From: Treponema sp. UBA1240
GTDB lineage: Bacteria > Spirochaetota > Spirochaetia > Treponematales > Treponemataceae
NCBI GenBank assembly: GCA_002308875.1
Contig: DBWK01000086.1
Span: 1 to 6,500, forward strand
Reading direction: 5' to 3'
DNA: 6,500 nucleotides
The position numbers and the translations under genes are program-made. This document shows positions 1 to 6,388 of the stretch, piece after piece; within the stretch, counting starts at the first letter, position 1; each line of letters starts with the position of its first letter. The notes beneath the pieces are model-generated. The model ran no database searches, had not been told where the DNA came from, and worked only from the letters and a program-made list of their open reading frames with translations.

Positions 1-81
1 GAAGAAAGCGGAATAACGTTGCTTGCAACACCACTCCCGATGTATGAGGCTTGCATCGCGCTCAACAAACTCGGCATATAA
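1..81 (+). CDS. C-terminal end of an upstream gene (5' truncated by window)
   Basis: Frame 1 is open from the first base and ends at TAA (79-81), giving 26 residues that include ITLLATPLPMYEACIALNKL. The codon use and near-even GC content resemble the methyltransferase gene at the other end of the window, which supports a real coding end. The pattern of a short hydrophobic strand, T-P, and a helix with a YEAC/FEAC-like start recalls the C-terminus of DRTGGG or HprK-like domain proteins. That identification is only an impression from 26 residues and should not be used as a functional call. No clear intrinsic terminator follows the stop codon. Confidence 0.6.
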   Translation, partial: EESGITLLATPLPMYEACIALNKLGI

Positions 82-187
82 ACCGCGTTTCGCCAGCGTT
101 TTGCGTTTCACAAGCATGCTTTTACAGTTTAAACCAACGATTTTCCCCGACATCTGCATTTTTGTTTCTTTATAAAATATTTTACAT
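82..187. other. Intergenic region upstream of the lipoprotein promoter
   Basis: No gene is visible here. The first ~40 bases keep the composition of the upstream gene and contain short GCGTTT direct repeats (84-108) without an inverted partner. From about 150 the DNA becomes strongly A+T-rich (runs such as TATAAAATATTTTACA), just upstream of the -35 element. That is where an UP-element-like sequence would help RNA polymerase bind, but no specific UP consensus is claimed. Confidence 0.5.
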
Positions 188-215
188 TTGACAAACTAAA
201 TATCTGTGGTACAAT
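188..215 (+). promoter_or_regulatory. Sigma70-type extended -10 promoter for the lipoprotein transcript
   Basis: A consensus -35 box TTGACA (188-193) is separated by 16 bp from TACAAT (210-215), a five-of-six match to TATAAT. TGG lies directly before the -10 box, giving the extended -10 TGN signature. A+T-rich DNA precedes it. The predicted transcription start is near 221-223, about 200 nt before the lipoprotein start codon, so the transcript has a long untranslated leader. This is the best promoter match in the window and probably drives the lipoprotein gene and perhaps the barrel gene after it. Confidence 0.75.
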
Positions 216-344
216 TATTTTCTATGAAAAAACAAAAAGTTGTATCAGAGACAAAAAGTAAATTAGTACACATCCTCTTCTCTTGTAATATAGTAAAGAA
301 TTCAATTAATAACATCTTCTCACTAGTATTCTCAAAAACAAAGA

Positions 345-382
345 ACATGTCCTGTAAATTCTGCAGGGTGTGTCTTTTTTTT
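345..382 (+). terminator. Intrinsic-terminator-like hairpin inside the lipoprotein leader (candidate attenuator)
   Basis: ACATGTCCTG (345-354) pairs over all ten positions, three of them G-U wobbles, with CAGGGTGTGT (364-373) around a 9-nt loop. One C and then eight T (375-382) follow. An A-rich stretch upstream of the stem could pair with the U-tract, as in many intrinsic terminators. The hairpin lies between the promoter and the ribosome binding site, so it would either end a short ~160-nt RNA or act as an attenuator with regulated read-through. An upstream segment, ACACATCCT (268-276), can pair with AGGGTGTGT (365-373) and would exclude this hairpin. The pairing was found by eye; stability was not computed. 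Confidence 0.6.
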
Positions 383-422
383 ATAGCCAAAAATTATGCA
401 CAAGGCATAAAAGGAGAAGCTT

Positions 423-3400
423 ATGAAAACAAAAAGATGGATTATTGCAGGATTATTTGCAATAATGTTGCTCACCTTTGTGGGATGCCCGAATTCTTCT
501 CAGCCAGAACTTCCTGTTGTTAGAGACACCCTTACAGACAGAATTAAAGATGCATCAGTTTCCATCGACTTTGGAAATGTAAGAATCGCAGAAGATGCGG
601 TTGTAGACTCAGCCATCACAATCAAAAACCTTAAGATGGGCGGAAAAACACTTACCATTAACGCTCCTGGAGTTGAGCTTAACTCTGTTTCTGAAGCCGT
701 AATCATTATTGGTGCAAATGTTGGCGACGGTGATGTTACCTTAAAGAACTGTAAGGACATTACCAAGCTTGAAATTAACGGCGGTGGCGAAAACAGTATT
801 CATTTGTCACGCTCAAAAGTTGAATCTGTTGAAATTAAGAAAGACAAAGTACGCGTTGTCTTGAAAAACACAGAAATCACTAAGCAATTAACTGTCATAG
901 CAAACAAGACAAAGCTTGAGGTTAAAGACGAAACGACTTCTGGAACTACAACAGTTTCAAAAGTTACTACCCTTGAAATTGCGTCTACTGTCGATTACAT
1001 CAACCTCGCTGGTGGACAGATTACAAAAATCGTAGTAAAAACTGATGATTCCACAGAAACACCGAATACCCCTGCTGTTAACATAACCGAAAATGTTACA
1101 ATTGCAGAGGTTACCGGAACAACAACTTTGAATATTGCGGAAGAGATTCTCGATTCCTTTGTAAAACCAACCGGAATTACTAGTGTAGAAGAAATTAAAG
1201 TTTCTAAAGTGGAGCTTATCAATACAACAGCTAAAACCGAATACATTACTCTTGAAAGATTTGATTATTCAGGTTTATATGCAAAATTGATATACGAAGG
1301 CGGAGCTACAAAGAATCTCCCGCTCACAAGCGAAAACTGTTCAATAAGCGGATTTGACTCTTCAGAAGCCGGTAATGTTACGGTAAAAGTAACTTACGAC
1401 GGAAAACTCATAGGTAGCTTCACAGTTACAATAAAGCTCGTTGTAACAGGTACAAAGCTTGTCACAGAAAATGCAAAAGTTGAATACATCAAGGGCGATT
1501 CTTTTGATTATTCTGGATTGTTTGCTGAAATTTCTTACAGTGACAACACAAGCGAAAAAATAGCACTTACAAATAAAAACTGTACAATAAGCGGTTTTGA
1601 CTCTTCAACAGCCGGAAGCAACATAGTAAAAGTTACTTATGTCGGTGAACTGATAGGCAGCTTTACTGTTAATGTTTCTGAAAACCAGCAGGCTGCAATT
1701 GACAAAAAAGCTGAGGCTAAAGGTTACATAGACGAAGCCATAGAAGAGCTTCATCATCCGAAGGGCTCTTTACCCGATTTTGACGGTGTAGTTGCTTTGT
1801 TCAAAAAAGCGTATGACACATACAAGACAGACGAGACAAAACTTTACTATGCACTTGCCGAGCTTGCTTCAATAAGTACGGATGAAAGCGTCGCAAAGCT
1901 TTTGAAAGAGAACTACGGTTTCAAAAATTACCCGCAAACCATGAACGCACTTATAAGCGGCGGTGAATGGACGAAAGAGTATTTAAGCACATCTCGTCAT
2001 TATTATACTCCTTATTCCTTTACAAAAAACGAATCTGGTGGTTATCTCCGTGTAACAGGCGAATTATTGAGTAACGGTATATACGTATCAGGTACATTTG
2101 GTAATGACTATTATGCTGATGTATCATATATACACGATGAAGGCGATGAATGGATACCGTCATATATTAACGCCCAAAAGACTGCTGCTGAAAATTTTAA
2201 TGTCAGTGATTTTGATAATCTTGATGATCTCGGCGGACCTTTTGTTCGCATCTTCTTCGCAAGCAGCAACAATACTCCTTTTATAAAGAATCCTGTTCCT
2301 TCTGAAACCGGTGAATATATGATTAGTTACTTGAGTTATTACAGCAGTAACTACGATGACTCATCAGACTATAGCAACTTCAGGTATACATCAACCCCAA
2401 AGAACCAGAAATACATCACAGTCATAAACGGAAGGCAAAAAAACCCAGAATTCCTTATCCCTGCCGGAATAGATATGGATACGTATAACTCTACGTTATA
2501 TAAAACATTGCAAACAAGCAACACCATATCATATCTTATGCTTATGAACATATTGTCTTGCAACGCAAATGGCTTCAACAATCAGATAGACAATATCCTT
2601 GATGTTTTCGGCACGAAATACAACAACGCAAAAAAAGTAGCTTCTGAAATTTCACAGGCAAGTATAGAACTTCCGTCTGACATTACAGAAGCCCTTAATC
2701 TTAGCCAGATATTTGGAAGCAGTTCTGTAAAAATCGGTAAGGCAGAAGTTGACGTTCTTTTTGCAGCTACAGATATTGTAAAGGGTTTGTTTCAGTGGCT
2801 TTCTTCATACGACCTTAGCATGGATGTAAAGGACACCCTTTGGGACGTTTGGGATACCGAGCCCGGAATAGAAGTTGCAGCAATGCTCTCCAATACAAAC
2901 ACTCTCGGCTTAAGAAGCGCAACCGCTATGAAAGAATCAAAAGCAACTATACTTGGGGCTTTGAATACAATCATGGCATCATACAAGTACGTAACAGAAA
3001 CAAGCGAAACATATCCTTCTGCAATAAAAGATATGATTAAGAATTACGGTGACCCTGTATATGATATGGTAGAAGATTTTGCCACATCAGTTAGAGCAGG
3101 AACACAATTCGAGCTTGACTTTGGCGAAGGGGCCGTTTCTGTAGACTTAGGTAAATTCTTTGAACCAGGTTATCTTTCTGACATATACGAAAAAGATTCC
3201 GCAGGAAACATAAAAACAACTGTATATGGATATTATTCCCAGGGAAGAAATGTAGAATTGAGAAACAAACTTGTCTTGGATTATACAAAAGACATAGAAA
3301 CTCAGATTTATGCTGCCATTAAAGCTGAACTTAATTGGGATAATATTGCATCTAATACACTTAATATAAGACAGGTTCAGATTGGTTGGGAATTAGATAC

Positions 3401-3539
3401 AGATATTGTCAAAGACCTTGTTTCGATTTTGCGCCGTGGAAACGGTCAGACATATGACTATATTGATATGTTCTTATATGGTCTGCAATCAGGCAATATG
3501 TTGCCTCCTATGATTGTAAATCTTTCTTATTCCAAATAG
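423..3539 (+). CDS. Large surface lipoprotein with two Big_3-type Ig-like domains
   Basis: This encodes 1038 residues and starts at ATG 423, with AAGGAG (411-416) six bases upstream. A type II signal peptide is visible: basic MKTKR, a hydrophobic core, then FVGC with the lipidated Cys at residue 22. Phe at -3 is atypical for enterobacteria but tolerated in spirochaete lipoboxes. Residues ~35-260 are rich in short Val/Ile/Thr strands, suggesting a beta-solenoid. Two tandem Ig-like domains (~262-340 and ~341-418) match the bacterial Ig-like group 3 pattern FDYSGL...ISGFDSS..AG...VKVTY.G.LIGSFTV. Residues ~424-516 look helical, possibly TPR-like. Residues ~517-1038 form a Tyr/Ser/Asn-rich and then mixed region I do not recognise. 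By family knowledge such proteins sit anchored at a membrane surface, and the Ig domains act as spacers or adhesion modules. A specific ligand or enzyme activity cannot be inferred. A promoter and attenuator-like leader precede it, and an exported barrel-like protein follows 65 bp downstream. Confidence 0.93.
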   Translation: MKTKRWIIAGLFAIMLLTFVGCPNSSQPELPVVRDTLTDRIKDASVSIDFGNVRIAEDAVVDSAITIKNLKMGGKTLTINAPGVELNSVSEAVIIIGANVGDGDVTLKNCKDITKLEINGGGENSIHLSRSKVESVEIKKDKVRVVLKNTEITKQLTVIANKTKLEVKDETTSGTTTVSKVTTLEIASTVDYINLAGGQITKIVVKTDDSTETPNTPAVNITENVTIAEVTGTTTLNIAEEILDSFVKPTGITSVEEIKVSKVELINTTAKTEYITLERFDYSGLYAKLIYEGGATKNLPLTSENCSISGFDSSEAGNVTVKVTYDGKLIGSFTVTIKLVVTGTKLVTENAKVEYIKGDSFDYSGLFAEISYSDNTSEKIALTNKNCTISGFDSSTAGSNIVKVTYVGELIGSFTVNVSENQQAAIDKKAEAKGYIDEAIEELHHPKGSLPDFDGVVALFKKAYDTYKTDETKLYYALAELASISTDESVAKLLKENYGFKNYPQTMNALISGGEWTKEYLSTSRHYYTPYSFTKNESGGYLRVTGELLSNGIYVSGTFGNDYYADVSYIHDEGDEWIPSYINAQKTAAENFNVSDFDNLDDLGGPFVRIFFASSNNTPFIKNPVPSETGEYMISYLSYYSSNYDDSSDYSNFRYTSTPKNQKYITVINGRQKNPEFLIPAGIDMDTYNSTLYKTLQTSNTISYLMLMNILSCNANGFNNQIDNILDVFGTKYNNAKKVASEISQASIELPSDITEALNLSQIFGSSSVKIGKAEVDVLFAATDIVKGLFQWLSSYDLSMDVKDTLWDVWDTEPGIEVAAMLSNTNTLGLRSATAMKESKATILGALNTIMASYKYVTETSETYPSAIKDMIKNYGDPVYDMVEDFATSVRAGTQFELDFGEGAVSVDLGKFFEPGYLSDIYEKDSAGNIKTTVYGYYSQGRNVELRNKLVLDYTKDIETQIYAAIKAELNWDNIASNTLNIRQVQIGWELDTDIVKDLVSILRRGNGQTYDYIDMFLYGLQSGNMLPPMIVNLSYSK
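1206..1676 (+). repeat. Tandem duplication encoding two Ig-like (Big_3-type) domains
   Basis: Two consecutive ~78-codon units (about 1206-1440 and 1443-1676) encode domains that share FDYSGL, an LT..NC block, ISGFDSS, AG, VKVTY and LIGSFTV in the same order and spacing. The similarity is visible at the DNA level too, for example ATAAGCGG.TTTGACTCTTCA in both copies. This indicates internal duplication rather than independent recruitment. Each copy has one conserved Cys just before the ISGFDSS motif. Confidence 0.85.
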
Positions 3540-3559
3540 TTTTATCTAGTTAGTGCACT

Positions 3560-3599
3560 TGCCGCACAAAGAGCTTTGCCCTTTGTGCGGCATCCTTTT
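3560..3599 (+). terminator. Perfect 12-bp hairpin between the lipoprotein and barrel genes
   Basis: TGCCGCACAAAG (3560-3571) pairs perfectly with CTTTGTGCGGCA (3581-3592) around a 9-nt loop. The stem is G+C-rich at its base. A short, imperfect T-stretch (TCCTTTTA) follows. It lies 20 bp after the lipoprotein stop, the classic place for an intrinsic terminator. The weak T-tract and the barrel gene's ATG 12 nt beyond the stem make partial read-through likely, so it may set the expression ratio of the two genes or protect an mRNA end. Confidence 0.7.
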
Positions 3600-3604
3600 A
3601 AATT

Positions 3605-4828
3605 ATGCGTTTATTTAAATATCTTACAGTATCATTTTTTTTGTTTTTAGCTCCGGTATTTTTGCATTCTTTTGAATCCGGCACAGAATACACAAACATA
3701 TACAGTGACGACACATCTTCTGCGTTCATGTTAAATTTCAACATGAACATTGAAAATCCCAACATAGATTTTTTTTACAACACCAACGTCAACTATATAA
3801 AATCAGATTTTTCAGCCATAAACAGCGATTGCGCTTTATTTAATTTTTCTACCGGGTATAAATGCGATTTATTTTGCATAAATCCACAGTTCGGTGTTTT
3901 TCAAACTTCTGAAGTAAAATTAGATATTGGTAACAAGTTTTCGAACAAAGGACTTTCTTTGTTGTATTCTGGCATACAAATCCCTTTGTATTTCTACGAA
4001 TTACAAATCAAACCTTTCTTTTATTTTGCCACTCTTAATGCAAAAGAAGGAGATTTAGCTTATTTTATGGGCTATCCTAAAATTCCATACGCCTTTGCTT
4101 CTGGAGCAGAAATATCATTCAACAAAAACTTTTTTTGCTTATTTTATGCACCATTCAACTTAAAAATACTTAGCAATGACCGTGCAGAACAACTTTTTTC
4201 TTCTGACAATTTTTTTATTGGCGCACTTTATTCATATAGTTTTTTTGGGGATACCAGTCTGATATCTTATAAGATTTCTCCTTTTGCTTCGTATTTATAC
4301 GCTTCTGGAGATTTTTCCGGGGCATTGACTCAACAGAATCAGCAGGCACTTTATTTTGTTTTTGACTACTTTAAAGTAACCTCAAGTTATAACGCACATT
4401 TATGTACCATCGGAGCTTCCGGTTTACTTTCTACGAACAATCTGAAATTTAAGCTGGATACAGCAATTTTTTTCTGCTTATCCCAAGATTCCATAACTAA
4501 TACAGAATGGAAAAAGCTAGAAGGTTTGTCTTTTTGGCAGAAATATATTTGGGAATCGTTAGAAATTGAGGATACCGGTGAGAAAAAATATAAATGGTCA
4601 GAACTGGACAAAGCAGGAATAGTATATATTAATGTCGGTTTGGAATATAGCTTTTATAAGAAATATGGAACTGCCTATTTTTACAAAAAGTTTATTATTC
4701 CGTTCTCTCTTCAACATAAAAGCGATGGAACTCCAGGGACCGTAGTAGACATAAGTGAAATTGATTCAAAAACGGTCGTAAACTATCTTCTTTCTGGAAT
4801 TTCGCTTGGTATTTCGTTAAAGATGTAG
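3605..4828 (+). CDS. Exported protein, probable outer-membrane beta-barrel
   Basis: This encodes 407 residues. The start at 3605 is chosen because it gives a good Sec signal peptide: MRLFKY, a Phe/Leu-rich core of about 14 residues, and likely cleavage near LHS|FES (residue 22). No lipobox Cys is present. The mature part is dominated by alternating polar/aromatic strand-like segments separated by short turns (for example LQIKPFFYFATL, ISPFASYLYASG, VGLEYSFYKKYG). It ends in a strand, SGISLGISLKM, consistent with an outer-membrane barrel of a diderm such as a spirochaete. I do not recognise a named family. No Shine-Dalgarno sequence precedes the start, and a stable hairpin sits just upstream, so translation may be weak or coupled. 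The gene is AT-rich like the lipoprotein gene before it, and no separate promoter is evident, so co-transcription is plausible. The gene is real with high confidence; the barrel assignment is moderate. Confidence 0.85.
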   Translation: MRLFKYLTVSFFLFLAPVFLHSFESGTEYTNIYSDDTSSAFMLNFNMNIENPNIDFFYNTNVNYIKSDFSAINSDCALFNFSTGYKCDLFCINPQFGVFQTSEVKLDIGNKFSNKGLSLLYSGIQIPLYFYELQIKPFFYFATLNAKEGDLAYFMGYPKIPYAFASGAEISFNKNFFCLFYAPFNLKILSNDRAEQLFSSDNFFIGALYSYSFFGDTSLISYKISPFASYLYASGDFSGALTQQNQQALYFVFDYFKVTSSYNAHLCTIGASGLLSTNNLKFKLDTAIFFCLSQDSITNTEWKKLEGLSFWQKYIWESLEIEDTGEKKYKWSELDKAGIVYINVGLEYSFYKKYGTAYFYKKFIIPFSLQHKSDGTPGTVVDISEIDSKTVVNYLLSGISLGISLKM

Positions 4829-4842
4829 TTTTACCAAACATA

Positions 4843-4860
4843 ACGGTTTACACAAACCGT
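4843..4860. other. Small hairpin (and weak promoter-like sequence) before the methyltransferase gene
   Basis: ACGGTTT (4843-4849) pairs perfectly with AAACCGT (4854-4860) around an ACAC loop, 15 bp after the barrel stop codon. No T-tract follows on either strand, so it is not a standard intrinsic terminator. TTTACA (4847-4852) and TATTGT (4871-4876), spaced 18 bp, make a weak -35/-10 pair that overlaps the hairpin and could serve the methyltransferase gene. That match is poor and is recorded only because no better one is visible in 4829-4925. Confidence 0.35.
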
Positions 4861-4925
4861 ACAAAAGATGTATTGTTCGCATAAGTTACATATGTAGCGA
4901 TTTTCGTGCAGTGGCATAAAAACAA

Positions 4926-5162
4926 ATGAAATTCCTTTCAGAAAATGATGATGTGATAAAAGCCGTTCTCTCTAAGCCGGCGAAAGCTGGTCAAAAGCCG
5001 GGTTCGGACGTGCGTTCAAAAGTGAAGCTCTGCAAAGCAGGCGATATTTACCGCACTGAAACGACTGCCGGAACGCAAGTTTTTCACGGAAAATTGGAGC
5101 GCACCGAGCTTGATGATTTTTTTGCGCCAACATTCCGGCTTTTTTCAAAAACGCTACAATAG
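4926..5162 (+). CDS. N-terminal part of a SAM-dependent methyltransferase, separated by a frameshift
   Basis: ATG 4926 is the first start after an in-frame TAA (4917-4919). There is no clear Shine-Dalgarno sequence. The 78-codon frame carries the N-terminal signature I associate with the CCQHEL methyltransferase family: VIKAVLSKPAK, then SKVKLCKAGDIYRTE, then GTQVFHGKL. After ELDDFF (near 5123) the sequence stops looking like the family and reaches TAG (5160-5162). The expected continuation (KNATIETTAETITILANKKG) is read in the -1 frame of the same DNA, starting after TGA TGA at 5111-5116. This is therefore not an independent small gene but the first part of the gene completed by the 5240-6388 frame. 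A -1 shift between 5117 and about 5156 joins them into a 487-residue protein. Confidence 0.75.
   Translation: MKFLSENDDVIKAVLSKPAKAGQKPGSDVRSKVKLCKAGDIYRTETTAGTQVFHGKLERTELDDFFAPTFRLFSKTLQ
5117..5123 (+). other. T7 run at the frame change: slippery heptamer or homopolymer indel
   Basis: In the upstream frame the codons read GAT TTT TTT GCG, so bases 5117-5123 form T TTT TTT. This has the X XXY YYZ phase that permits -1 tandem slippage, and -1 is the shift needed to enter the methyltransferase frame. A GGAG sequence (5096-5099) lies 17 nt upstream. No convincing downstream stimulatory hairpin was seen. A one-base deletion (T8 to T7) or a sequencing error explains the data equally well. A T6 run (5140-5145) and an A5 run (5147-5151) are alternative sites of an indel. 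Confidence 0.5.
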
Positions 5163-5239
5163 AAACTACAGCGGAAACAATCACGATTCTTGCAAACAAA
5201 AAAGGAAAATGCACGGTACTACGCAAGGCGAAAGCAAAT

Positions 5240-6388
5240 GTGCGCGGTGCAGATTTGCCGACGAGTTTTGTGGAAAATGTGCGTGAAGAGGCTCCGCGCG
5301 GCGCGGATTTTCCGGCAACTGTCGCCAAAAACGCGCATGAAGGAATTCCGCGCGGAACCTCCAGCCCGGCGAATACGACCGACATGAGGAACGTTCAGCT
5401 TTTGCCCGCCGAAATGTTGGCCGCAGGCAAGGCAATGCATCTTGCACAGCCACACGACAGACAGAAAAATTATCTTTTAAAAGAGGGCGCGCCCGTCGAT
5501 TTTCTTGTTCAGCTTGGCATAATGACGGTGGACGGTAAGGTTCACGCGCAAAAATACAGCAAATTCCGCCAAATAAACCGCTTTTTGGAGTTTGTTGACG
5601 ATATTTTGCCGAGTTTAGGCGCGCCCGAAGCCTCTGAAACTGACGAAATCGCCCCGAAAGCCCCGGAAATTCAAGAAACGCGCAGCTCAGAAACACTCCC
5701 CCGCACGCTCGAAATTGTTGATTTTGGGTGCGGCAAATCGTACCTGACATTCGCTGTTTATTATTATCTTACGGCGATAAAAGGACTTGCGGCACATATC
5801 ACGGGAATCGACTTGAAAAAAGACGTTATTCATCACTGCAGAGAGCTTGCCTCAGCGTGCGGGTACACCGGCATGGACTTTATTTGTGGCGATGTCGCGG
5901 ATTTTTCGGGCAGCACCGCACCCGACCTAGTGATAACGCTCCACGCTTGCGACACCGCGACCGATTACGCGCTTTCTTACGCGGTGAAAAACGGCGCAAA
6001 ATGCATACTTTCCGTACCCTGCTGCCAGCACGAACTTAACTCGTTAACAAAAAAGCACGTACCTGACCAAGCTTTTTCAGCGATGTTCAAATACGGTATT
6101 ATAAAAGAGAGAATTTCCGCGCTGGCAACAGACGTAATGCGCGCGGAACTTCTTGAAATCTCCGGCTACAGTACGCAAATACTGGAGTTTATCGACATGG
6201 AAGACACTCCGAAAAACCTGTTGATTCGCGCCGTAAAAGCCGACCAAAAGCGGCAAAAACTCGACAAACCCGCCAGAAAAAGCGGAAACGCCCAGAACGG
6301 ACAAACCACGCCAACTGTGGAGCCGTTTGTTGCTTTGCAAAACGCGCTCGGTCAAACAATTACGCTCGAAAAACTGCTGTCGCAGTAA
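5240..6388 (+). CDS. Catalytic part of a class I SAM-dependent methyltransferase (Methyltransf_32, CCQHEL type)
   Basis: This frame is open from 5117 and ends at TAA 6386-6388. The GTG at 5240 is only the first in-frame start-like codon and lacks a ribosome site, so the true start is probably 4926 through a frame change. In fused numbering (487 residues) the signs are HDRQKNYLL (~177-185), KFRQINRFLEFVDDILP, SAM motif I VDFGCGKSY (D266, G268-G270), acidic D296 in GIDLKKD that should contact the SAM ribose, LVITLHACDTATD (~335-347) and VPCCQHEL (364-371). The C-terminal KYGIIKER...LATD..RA..LE and EFIDMEDTPKNLLIRA are also family-typical. The family is usually near 390-400 residues. The excess here comes from a repeat insert (107-160) and an acidic insert (~233-261). 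All core motifs are intact, which argues against long-standing decay. The substrate is unknown; an RNA target would be a guess. The gene is GC-richer than the two genes before it and is probably a separate unit. Confidence 0.9.
   Translation: MRGADLPTSFVENVREEAPRGADFPATVAKNAHEGIPRGTSSPANTTDMRNVQLLPAEMLAAGKAMHLAQPHDRQKNYLLKEGAPVDFLVQLGIMTVDGKVHAQKYSKFRQINRFLEFVDDILPSLGAPEASETDEIAPKAPEIQETRSSETLPRTLEIVDFGCGKSYLTFAVYYYLTAIKGLAAHITGIDLKKDVIHHCRELASACGYTGMDFICGDVADFSGSTAPDLVITLHACDTATDYALSYAVKNGAKCILSVPCCQHELNSLTKKHVPDQAFSAMFKYGIIKERISALATDVMRAELLEISGYSTQILEFIDMEDTPKNLLIRAVKADQKRQKLDKPARKSGNAQNGQTTPTVEPFVALQNALGQTITLEKLLSQ
5243..5404 (+). repeat. Three degenerate 54-bp tandem repeats inserted in frame in the methyltransferase
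   Basis: Units 5243-5296, 5297-5350 and 5351-5404 each encode 18 residues beginning with Arg-Gly: RGADLPTSFVENVREEAP, RGADFPATVAKNAHEGIP, RGTSSPANTTDMRNVQLL. Units 1 and 2 match at 36 of 54 bases by hand count; unit 3 is more diverged but keeps CGCGG at its start and P at position 6. The block falls in a linker between the N-terminal region and the HDRQKNYLL motif, where I expect only a short variable linker. It is Ala/Pro/Glu-rich and probably disordered. It may be a mobile or dispersed repeat tolerated within coding sequence. Confidence 0.65.

Noticed and set aside
112..121. AAGCATGCTT palindrome as terminator of the upstream gene
   Set aside because: It has no loop once paired, the stem is too short, and only four T follow.
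196..390. 64-codon - strand frame across the leader
   Set aside because: No ribosome site upstream of its start, it lies antisense to the promoter and hairpin, and the protein has no recognisable character.
206..523. 105-codon + strand frame overlapping the leader and the lipoprotein start
   Set aside because: It begins inside the promoter -10 region, runs through the terminator-like hairpin and overlaps the well-supported lipoprotein start. It has no RBS and an unconvincing composition.
5240..5404. GTG 5240 or ATG 5384 as the true start of an independent methyltransferase
   Set aside because: Neither has an SD sequence. Family-like sequence (NATIETTAETITILANKKG) continues upstream of both in the same frame, and the N-terminal signature is present in the other frame.
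5243..5404. CRISPR-like array
   Set aside because: The three units are adjacent without spacers, strongly diverged, and in frame with the protein, so they are coding tandem repeats.
4972..5750. Two longer - strand frames (137 and 189 codons) opposite the methyltransferase
   Set aside because: They are shadows of the GC-richer coding strand. The + strand carries clear methyltransferase motifs over the same bases, and the - strand proteins are Arg/Cys-rich without domain signs.
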